NCBI GenBank assembly: GCA_009773635.1
Contig: WSYC01000002.1
Location: forward strand, 1-64,000
Length of the DNA stretch: 64,000 bases
From: Beijerinckiaceae bacterium
Lineage (GTDB): Bacteria > Pseudomonadota > Alphaproteobacteria > Rhizobiales > Beijerinckiaceae
Direction: 5' to 3'
Shown here: piece after piece, positions 57,896 to 64,000 of the stretch
Numbering within the stretch: the first letter of the stretch is position 1
Layout of the letters: each line of letters opens with the position of its first letter
Notes under the pieces: generated by a model
What the model saw: only the letters and a program-made list of their open reading frames with translations
The model's database searches: none
What the model was told of the DNA's origin: nothing
Made by a program: the position numbers and the translations under genes

Positions 57896-59491
57896 ATGCC
57901 GGATATCGCTGGAATGCCCCAAGAGGGGCAGGGTAACCCCCTTGTTCTGACGCCGTTCCGCAATCTGCCGCAGGCCCTGCTCGCGGCGCGGGCCAAGGTC
58001 GGCGGCAAGGCCGAGGCGCTCGAAGACCCCGAGCGCACCCCGCTGACCTTCGACCGGCTGGTGCTCGGAGCACTGGTTCTCGGGCGGCAACTCTCGGCTT
58101 TCGCGCCGAAGGGCGGCCGCGTCGGCCTGCTGCTTCCCAATGTCAATGGCATGGCGGTGAGCCTCTTCGGGCTCTGGTTCGAGGGCCGCGTGCCGGTGAT
58201 GCTGAATTTCACGGCGGGTCTCAAGAACCTGCGCTCGGCCTGCCGCACTGCGGAACTGACGACCGTCATCACCTCAAGGCGCTTCATTGATACCGCGAAG
58301 CTTGACGAAGTCGTTGCGGGCCTCGGCGAGATATGCCGGATCGTCTACCTTGAAGATGTCCGCAAGACCATCGGCACCAGGGAAAAACTGATCGGGCTTG
58401 CGCGCAGCCTCGTGGCGGGCCTCGTCGCACGTGGCGCCACGGCCGGCGCGGATGACCCGGCGGTGGTGCTGTTCACCTCGGGCTCGGAGGGCGAGCCCAA
58501 AGGCGTCGTGCTCTCGCATCGCAACCTGATCGCCAATGCGCAGCAGATCTTTGCCTTCGGGCAGGATATTTTCGACAAGAGCGAGACCATCTTCAACCCG
58601 TTGCCGACCTTCCACTCCTTCGGACTGACGGCGGGAACGCTGTTTGGCCTGCTGGCCGGGTTCAAGATCGTGTTTTATCCCTCGCCACTGCACTACAAGC
58701 AGGTGCCCAAGCTGGTCGGTGAAACGAAAGCCACGTTGCTGTTCGGCACCGATACCTTTCTGCAAGGCTATGTCCGCGCGGCGGCGCCCGGGGATCTCGA
58801 CAGCGTGAAGCTTGTCGTGACCGGCGCGGAAAAGGTGAAGGACGAGACGCGGCGGCTGTGGTCGGGCCTCAAGGCGGCGATCGTCGAAGGCTATGGTTGC
58901 ACGGAATGCGCGCCGGTGATCGCGTGCAACCATCCGGGGAACAACATCCACGGCTCCGTGGGGCCGGCGCTGCCGGGCATTGCCTGGCGACTCGAGAAGG
59001 TCGAGGGCATCGAGGAAGGCGGGCGCCTGCATGTCAAGGGCGACAATGTGATGCTCGGCTACATGTTCGCGAGCGAACCCGGCAAGCTTCAGCCCTGCCG
59101 GGACGGCTGGCACGATACCGGCGATATCGTCGCCATCGGCGGGCAGGGCGAAATCCTGATCCGCGGCCGCGCCAAGCGTTTCGCCAAAATCGGCGGGGAA
59201 ATGGTGTCTCTTGCGGCGATCGAGGCGATGGCCTCCAGTCTCTGGCCGGAAGCGACGCACGTCGCGGTGACGATCCCCGACCCGAAGAAGGGCGAGCAGA
59301 TCGTGCTTGTGACCGACAGGCCGGATGCGGATCGGGCAGCGCTGCTGGCGCATGGCCGGGCGGAAGGGGCGAGTGAACTCTTCATTCCACGCGCCATTCT
59401 CGTTGTCGGCTCGGTGCCGGTGCTGGGCTCGGGCAAGGTGGATTATGTCGGCTCGGCGGAGCTGGCAAAAACCATGCGCTCGATGATCTGA
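57896..59491 (+). CDS. AMP-binding acyl-CoA/acyl-ACP synthetase
   Basis: An ANL-superfamily adenylating enzyme: LFTSGSEGEPKGVVLSHRN (P-loop-like motif, about 195), GYGCTECAPVI (about 333), and GWHDTGDI with RGRAKRFAKIGGEMV (about 405-430). It resembles the C-terminal synthetase half of Aas, so activation of fatty acids to ACP is likely, but the acyltransferase half is absent. ATG at 57896 with GGGAGATGA just upstream; 531 residues. Confidence 0.85.
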   Translation: MPDIAGMPQEGQGNPLVLTPFRNLPQALLAARAKVGGKAEALEDPERTPLTFDRLVLGALVLGRQLSAFAPKGGRVGLLLPNVNGMAVSLFGLWFEGRVPVMLNFTAGLKNLRSACRTAELTTVITSRRFIDTAKLDEVVAGLGEICRIVYLEDVRKTIGTREKLIGLARSLVAGLVARGATAGADDPAVVLFTSGSEGEPKGVVLSHRNLIANAQQIFAFGQDIFDKSETIFNPLPTFHSFGLTAGTLFGLLAGFKIVFYPSPLHYKQVPKLVGETKATLLFGTDTFLQGYVRAAAPGDLDSVKLVVTGAEKVKDETRRLWSGLKAAIVEGYGCTECAPVIACNHPGNNIHGSVGPALPGIAWRLEKVEGIEEGGRLHVKGDNVMLGYMFASEPGKLQPCRDGWHDTGDIVAIGGQGEILIRGRAKRFAKIGGEMVSLAAIEAMASSLWPEATHVAVTIPDPKKGEQIVLVTDRPDADRAALLAHGRAEGASELFIPRAILVVGSVPVLGSGKVDYVGSAELAKTMRSMI

Positions 59492-59552
59492 ACCGGCATC
59501 GCGGTTGACGGGCTTGCGGGAAGCGCCGCGCGCCTATACCGAAAGAGCCGTT

Positions 59553-59606
59553 GCGGACGTGGCGAAACCGGTAGACGCAAGAGACTTAAAATCTCTCTGT
59601 GTCTGC
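59553..59606 (+). pseudogene. tRNA-Leu(UAA)-like remnant lacking variable and T arms
   Basis: Acceptor GCGGACG, a perfect D-arm (GCG...CGC with GGTAGA) and an anticodon arm AGAGA-CTTAAAA-TCTCT with anticodon UAA are intact. No long variable arm, TTC-arm or CCA follows. TGTCTGC at 59600-59606 could pair with the acceptor strand with two G-U pairs, so what remains resembles a tRNA that lost about 40 internal bases. A likely promoter (TATA-like sequence at 59535) lies about 15 bp upstream. Probably a decayed tRNA. Confidence 0.7.
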
Positions 59607-59728
59607 GGAATATGCTAAGCGGATCATGCGCTTAGGTCGATGCGTGCCAGAAAAGGCCCGATATAGGTCCAACGCGCGTGGCTGACATGAGCCGCGGGTG
59701 TGTATAGAGGGACGGAACGACAACGAAA

Positions 59729-59814
59729 GGCCGCTTGCCGAAACTGGTAGACGGAAGGCACTTAAAATGCCTCGGGCATCGCCCGTGTGGGTTCGAGTCC
59801 CACAGCGGCCACCA
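59729..59814 (+). tRNA. tRNA-Leu (anticodon UAA)
   Basis: A complete cloverleaf. Acceptor GGCCGCT pairs with AGCGGCC, followed by the encoded ACCA. D-arm, anticodon arm AGGCA-CTTAAAA-TGCCT, long variable arm (CGGGCATCGCCCG) and T-arm GTGGG-TTCGAGT-CCCAC are all present. The island's first gene ends 8 bp after the CCA, which suits a tRNA attachment site. Confidence 0.95.
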
Positions 59815-59821
59815 GTCTCAA

Positions 59822-61999
59822 TCACTGACCTTGCTGAACTTGTACGAGCCAGTCCTTCGCCAAAGCGGGGGGAACATGGATTGCCAATAGCGGAGCGGCC
59901 GACGCGACAATCGGGCCCTTGCTATCGAATGCTAAGTCATACCGATGAAGCTGAACTGTCACACAATCAGGAAGCTGGAAAGTGTTGTCGCCGGGATATG
60001 CCGTTCCGCCTCCGGCAAGAGCAGTACGACCTTGCTGGAAATTGTCGATGCTACCGTCGTCTTGACAAGTTCGCCGCAAGCCGGTGGCACCGGGACGCAT
60101 CTGATAAACAGCAGCAGTAATGCTTGGATCGCGGCGAACTGCTTCGCCAAAAGTCACAAGTAAACCGGTGAAACTTGCGGTATCGCGCGGGTCTTGGAGT
60201 TGGTAATTTACTAACGTGTCCACAATTTTTTTCAGTGGCACGTTGACAGCAACCAAATGCTGCTGGGCAATTTCCGCAGACACATAGCTCGTATCCGGTT
60301 TAAACGTTAAACTCGATACGAGAGAGACAAGCTCCGCGCTATTCGCTGTTCTTGCTTGGCTTGTCATCAACGCGCCGCGCTGTTGGCTCCAGCCACTTCC
60401 AGAGCGCGCACGAGAGTATCGATCAGAAATGACTGAACGTCTGCATGGGTGCAAGCTCGGATCAAGAACGAGACGCCGCCGCCAGGATCGCAACTCTTCT
60501 CCCGAACTTTCAATTCTTTTCAGTTCAGTCCGCATGAATTGCTCATGCTCTACGTAATCCTCAAATGCGTCCTTGATGCCTTGTTCCAAGAATATCCGAC
60601 AGATACCAAGATAGCGCCGCTTGTACCCAAAAAATCTAGCGCGCTGTTGCAGTGTATCGGCATTTCCAACACCGGTCCCTCGCGGCATGTAAGTAACGGT
60701 CAACGAATCCACCGTGAAACCACGATCGACTGCTTGTCCACCAACCAAAATCCATCCTTCAGCATGCCTCCAGTTTATCTCCGGGGTCTTAGGGCTACCC
60801 CGCGTGTTGAACTCGATAACAGTTGTGTTCCGCAATGCTCTTGGGAGCTTTTCCATGACCACATTGAAGCTAGGGAGGCTTGCTTCAGTTTTTGAGAGTT
60901 CGTCATACGCCATTTTGAAATCGGCTACCGCATCTTTGCGGTCTTGATCGGTTTCTTTTGCCGAAAGGCATGCATTCCACTCATCTTTTGCCGCCGATGC
61001 CCACTTCGCACTCTCTTGATGCACGACCCGCTCACGGGCCGGATGAATGAGCATTGACCGCCGTCCTCCTCCATTGACGATGCTGGCGGCTAGGCCAACG
61101 AAGAATAGACGTAGTGCATTTAGCAGGCTTGGCGGCGGATCAACCGGAAGAGCATTGTTTGGCGGAATATCCGCTGCGGGAATGACAGCCACATGCGGGC
61201 TGTTTGCCTTGAAAAAATCTTCTCCGCCAACGTATCCCGTGCCGGGTTCAAGGACATGCACAAAATTTGGAGACAGTGTATCGGCAATATTCACAAGGAG
61301 TGGCGCTTGGGGCGTCGCGGTATATTGCAGAAACGTGTGTGTTGGTAGCGCATCGCGCAATTCCTTAAGACGTCGATATGTTGTACTCTCATCACCTTGA
61401 TTTACTTTTGTATTTAAACTAGCTTGGTCTGCTTCGTCATCTATCACCAAGGCGGGTATTCCAGCCATTCCGATCTTAGTGAGAAGTGTGGTAATTGCGC
61501 CAAGTCGCTGATTTTGTTTTAGAACCGTTAGCAAAAGTGTCGGTTTCTCGTCCGGGTCACGAGTGCTATCCTTCCAGTTTGCAATTGTCTGGCGAATTAG
61601 CTGTTCATACTGCGTGTTCTGGGCGCGAAGGTTCTTCGCCATAATCCAAGCCGGCAGCCCAATACCACCATCCACGTCCAAATCTTTGGCCAGCCGCTCA
61701 TGCGATTGCGTCAGAAGATTATCTTTATTGCCGGCAACTACGATAACTAACGGGAATCCATTGTCACGCGCCAAGCCAATTACCGTAGTGAACGAAAGTG
61801 TCTTTCCGCTCTGGACATATCCCACGACAAGGCCGGTTACCATTCCACCTTGGGAAGGATTTATTCCTGATCCTAAAATAGATATTGACGAGGACAAAAG
61901 GCGCTTCTTCGCGTCATCATCCAGATTTGCACGTTCAGCGACGCCGTTGGCTTGCTCGCCTGGCACAGGTATCCATTTGGCCTGTTTCGGATTGCTCAT
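59822..61999 (-). CDS. Z1-domain superfamily II helicase-like protein
   Basis: A 725-residue Z1 protein. Walker A is in GYVQSGKTLSF (about residues 60-70), the Walker B/DEAD equivalent is VIDDEADQASLNT (about 186), then FLQYTATPQAPLL (about 223) and QQRARFFGYKRR (about 454), which carries an arginine finger-like motif. Z1 ATPases occur in restriction systems together with MutL/MORC-type ATPases and DNA methylases. Start overlaps the next gene's stop (ATGA). The last 180 residues are less conserved. GC is lower than in the backbone. Confidence 0.88.
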   Translation of the reverse strand: MSNPKQAKWIPVPGEQANGVAERANLDDDAKKRLLSSSISILGSGINPSQGGMVTGLVVGYVQSGKTLSFTTVIGLARDNGFPLVIVVAGNKDNLLTQSHERLAKDLDVDGGIGLPAWIMAKNLRAQNTQYEQLIRQTIANWKDSTRDPDEKPTLLLTVLKQNQRLGAITTLLTKIGMAGIPALVIDDEADQASLNTKVNQGDESTTYRRLKELRDALPTHTFLQYTATPQAPLLVNIADTLSPNFVHVLEPGTGYVGGEDFFKANSPHVAVIPAADIPPNNALPVDPPPSLLNALRLFFVGLAASIVNGGGRRSMLIHPARERVVHQESAKWASAAKDEWNACLSAKETDQDRKDAVADFKMAYDELSKTEASLPSFNVVMEKLPRALRNTTVIEFNTRGSPKTPEINWRHAEGWILVGGQAVDRGFTVDSLTVTYMPRGTGVGNADTLQQRARFFGYKRRYLGICRIFLEQGIKDAFEDYVEHEQFMRTELKRIESSGEELRSWRRRLVLDPSLHPCRRSVISDRYSRARSGSGWSQQRGALMTSQARTANSAELVSLVSSLTFKPDTSYVSAEIAQQHLVAVNVPLKKIVDTLVNYQLQDPRDTASFTGLLVTFGEAVRRDPSITAAVYQMRPGATGLRRTCQDDGSIDNFQQGRTALAGGGTAYPGDNTFQLPDCVTVQLHRYDLAFDSKGPIVASAAPLLAIHVPPALAKDWLVQVQQGQ

Positions 62000-63549
62000 A
62001 TTTTTGACAATGCCTCCCGCAGGATTTCGTTCATATTTCTTCTGATCGTTCCTGCCATCTTGATGCCTGCCCGTCGTGCAAGTTTCTCAGAAATCGCAAG
62101 GGCAGCAGCTATCCGAAGCAGAGGCTCTATCTCGTCAGCATCGGTTTGGGCGAATGTGACCATGAATGGATGGGCCATAGAAAGCCGGATTTCGATCGTC
62201 TCGGGTTCACCGCCAGCGGCGCTCTGGTCGCTGATGGAAAGCCAATCGCCCTCGGCGGGATCATCCGAAAGTTCAATCTTGATGAGCCACGGCTCGCCTC
62301 GATAATCAAACCGGAGTTCGCGAGTTGCAAGCGCGGTCTGTTTTTCCAAGGGATCGGTCTGCGTATCGACTGTGGGCTTGTCGCCGACTTCGGGCAACAC
62401 CTCAGCAACTGCATCTGCGAGAGCGTCGCCAGTTCGCTGAAGGGCTTTCGTCGCAGCCTGGGTGCGATCCTTTTTTGAGGCCAAGGCTCGAAAGTTCTCA
62501 CATTGCCGCAGCAACGGGAACTCATCGCTATCCAGATGCTCTTTCAACAAGTCGAGAAATGGCTCCTCATTTTCATCCCAGCGGAAGCCATCCTTTGTGT
62601 GGCTGACGTCAAACCCGTCGAGGTGCAACTCGCCAAACAATCGAAGCCTTGCATAGCTACTGGAGCCGGCCGTCCCAAAAATGAGCGGCGGGCGATACCC
62701 TTCTTCCCCACTCCCTTCAATTAGACGACCGCGGCGGAATAGGGCAAATCCCGAGCGCGCATAATTCCCTGGATCCCGCAAAGAAGCAAAGCCTTTGACA
62801 GACAAGCCATCACCAAGGTCGAAATTGATCTCTCTTTTCCAAACACGCCTGTCTCCATCAGGGCTCTTATAGTATGGAGCATTCAGTATCGGAGGCTCCT
62901 CATAAACTAATTTTTCCGTTCCAAACTTTAATTCCAGAACATCGCTCCTAAAAAGGACGCGATAAATGTCTGTGAGATGATCCTTTATCTTGCCAATTGA
63001 ACGTTTTACAGGGATATGATGAAGCTCTTCCAGGGCAATTTCTGTATAGTGGTCTTCAGCTCGGGCGGGTCTCTCCTCAATCTCCAATTCTTCAATCTCA
63101 TCCTGGACGATTTTTGCAATGTCAAATTTTACGGTGCGCTCGACTGTTTCGCCAAGTGCCTTGGTTCTGACTTGCCAACGCGGAGCAAACCAGCAGGCTG
63201 CGCTCTTCATGCCCATTCCGAACTCAGAAAGGCCACTTCGATCAGGTGGGACGACCGCAGGACGAAATGCCCTGGGGAATACGGTCTGAGTTATGCCAGC
63301 AGCATTGTCGCGGATCAGAATGCGACCGGGAGCCGAAGAATCGATCTCGATAGAGACCTTTAAGCGCCATTTCGGTCCGTGCAGTTGATGCAATTGCTCT
63401 TTGTGTTCGCTGTAGCTCTGGACGGCGTTGTCTACGAACTCAGCGAGCGCAAACCAAGGTTTGTAATTCAAATGACGAAGCACCGACAACACACTGACGC
63501 CCGGTCGAATGCTGACGCGGGTCATTTGTGCATTGATTTCACGCTGCAT
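61996..63549 (-). CDS. GHKL (MutL/MORC-type) ATPase of a restriction-modification system
   Basis: An ATP-binding GHKL fold: N-box ALAEFVDNAVQ (about residue 35), G1 IRDNAAGI (about 80) and G2 SEFGMGMKSA (about 108). The remaining 350 residues have S5-like and helical parts. The ATG at 63549 overlaps the methyltransferase stop by 11 bp; the frame is open 23 codons further up. 517 residues. This pairing with Z1 and a DNA methylase is the pattern described for MORC-related bacterial R-M systems. Confidence 0.85.
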   Translation of the reverse strand: MQREINAQMTRVSIRPGVSVLSVLRHLNYKPWFALAEFVDNAVQSYSEHKEQLHQLHGPKWRLKVSIEIDSSAPGRILIRDNAAGITQTVFPRAFRPAVVPPDRSGLSEFGMGMKSAACWFAPRWQVRTKALGETVERTVKFDIAKIVQDEIEELEIEERPARAEDHYTEIALEELHHIPVKRSIGKIKDHLTDIYRVLFRSDVLELKFGTEKLVYEEPPILNAPYYKSPDGDRRVWKREINFDLGDGLSVKGFASLRDPGNYARSGFALFRRGRLIEGSGEEGYRPPLIFGTAGSSSYARLRLFGELHLDGFDVSHTKDGFRWDENEEPFLDLLKEHLDSDEFPLLRQCENFRALASKKDRTQAATKALQRTGDALADAVAEVLPEVGDKPTVDTQTDPLEKQTALATRELRFDYRGEPWLIKIELSDDPAEGDWLSISDQSAAGGEPETIEIRLSMAHPFMVTFAQTDADEIEPLLRIAAALAISEKLARRAGIKMAGTIRRNMNEILREALSKI

Positions 63550-64000
63550 CAGCCATTTCTCTCTTGAATTTTGGAATTGGATCGCAAGGTGCCACCGTAG
63601 TCGATAAATGATCAGCATCGATCAATGCCGATGCTATCTCTTTCACGACAGTAACATTGACTGCGTTCCCAAGTGCCTTGAAGGCGGCACTTTTTGTTTT
63701 TGGAAGGTGCATCAAGTCACCCATGCTCTGGAGCCTGCTACACTCTCGTTCCGTCAGGAAGCGTCTTTCCCATCCGATAACCGGAACTTGACTAGCAGTC
63801 ATTGCGATCAGTGATGGAGCTCGTCGGGTCGACTTTATGCGAATACCGGACGCCCGAAACTGGATAACATGAGACCATATCGAGCGCGTTTCGCCCTTGC
63901 AGTTCCACTCGAGTTTCTGAAAACTTGGGGCAAAACTTTTAATGCGCGGAAGCCAAGGGTCTATAACCGCCTTATGTCGCTCATAGAACTGTCTGTTCTT
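63539..64000 (-). CDS. DNA (cytosine-5) methyltransferase, C-terminal part (runs off right edge)
   Basis: The frame is open to the window end. It contains the C-terminal m5C-methylase blocks: SIWSHVIQFRASGIR, then RRFLTERECSRLQSMGD (motif IX) and FKALGNAVNVTVVKEIASAL (motif X). The catalytic PCQ motif and target-recognition domain must lie beyond the right edge. About 153 residues are visible. It is probably the first gene of the island's minus-strand operon. Confidence 0.85.
   Translation of the reverse strand, partial: KNRQFYERHKAVIDPWLPRIKSFAPSFQKLEWNCKGETRSIWSHVIQFRASGIRIKSTRRAPSLIAMTASQVPVIGWERRFLTERECSRLQSMGDLMHLPKTKSAAFKALGNAVNVTVVKEIASALIDADHLSTTVAPCDPIPKFKREMADAA

Noticed and set aside
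59553-59620. Group I intron in tRNA-Leu(UAA)
   Set aside because: The anticodon loop CTTAAAA is uninterrupted, so the known intron position is not occupied.
59586-59825. Minus-strand 79-codon frame with GRCGTRTHTG
   Set aside because: The peptide is the familiar antisense translation of a tRNA-Leu gene, not a protein.

Overview
The window comes from a high-GC alphaproteobacterium, most likely of the order Hyphomicrobiales (Rhizobiales). Grounds: the gene order recA-alaS-(K+ channel)-icd, an MlotiK1-like cyclic-nucleotide-gated K+ channel, a DUF6867-type gene beside a liv ABC operon, a 67-residue two-helix protein of the kind mislabelled 'CTP synthetase' in this order, and an aerobic CO-dehydrogenase-like (cox) operon. 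Most of the window looks like chromosomal backbone. Four stretches differ: an AT-rich left edge with the start of an IS5-type transposase (1-810), an AT-rich gene inside a housekeeping operon (17902-18644), a set of small dispersed hairpin elements, and a lower-GC island that begins 8 bp after a tRNA-Leu gene and runs off the right edge (59822-64000).

Layout. 1-810: IS5 edge and two orphan genes. 927-9010: recA, alaS, K+ channel, membrane protein, thioesterase and icd. 9207-17338: trmJ-like methyltransferase, Tat-exported amine oxidase, murI, chemoreceptor, rpsD with its terminator, small proteins and a Tat-exported metallo-hydrolase. 17345-23327: a minus-strand run of BASS transporter, rpe, membrane protein, purB, alpha/beta hydrolase, the AT-rich gene and an RBBP9-like hydrolase. 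23453-27801: D-amino-acid dehydrogenase-like enzyme, P1 peptidase, ccdA, CMD protein and DUF1203. 28033-33725: complete branched-chain-type ABC importer. 33953-36672: hydroxyproline epimerase-like enzyme and both subunits of an aconitase X enzyme. 36893-39104: flavin reductase, SDR and PcaD-like hydrolase. 39410-49593: form II coxSLM with maturation genes (coxD, coxE, split coxF/xdhC and a MoeA-MocA-like fusion), plus a secreted Cys-rich peptide and a LysE exporter. 49610-53748: outer-membrane protein, ExoD and a GGDEF-EAL protein. 53887-59491: radC, map, FkbM methyltransferase, MoCF protein, gpt and an AMP-ligase. 59553-59814: tRNA-Leu remnant and intact tRNA-Leu(UAA). 59822-64000: Z1 helicase, MORC/MutL-like ATPase and a DNA cytosine methyltransferase that runs off the edge.

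How the genes fit together. The cox operon holds the three structural subunits, the MoxR/VWA maturation pair, XdhC-type cofactor chaperones and a cytosine-dinucleotide cofactor enzyme, so it could build its own Mo-hydroxylase. The liv importer, epimerase-like enzyme, aconitase X and D-amino-acid dehydrogenase-like flavoprotein suggest use of hydroxyprolines, an inference from family and position. The right-edge island has the composition of a MutL/MORC-type restriction-modification system.

Most notable points: (1) at least seven copies of a roughly 44-nt hairpin with a conserved 28-nt core and covarying 8-nt arms, two of them in frame inside one xdhC gene; (2) an AT-rich gene whose two halves are joined by an in-frame A AAA AAC slippery heptamer; (3) a secreted peptide with a perfectly symmetric six-Cys pattern between coxS and coxL; (4) the tRNA-Leu-anchored Z1/MORC/methyltransferase island.
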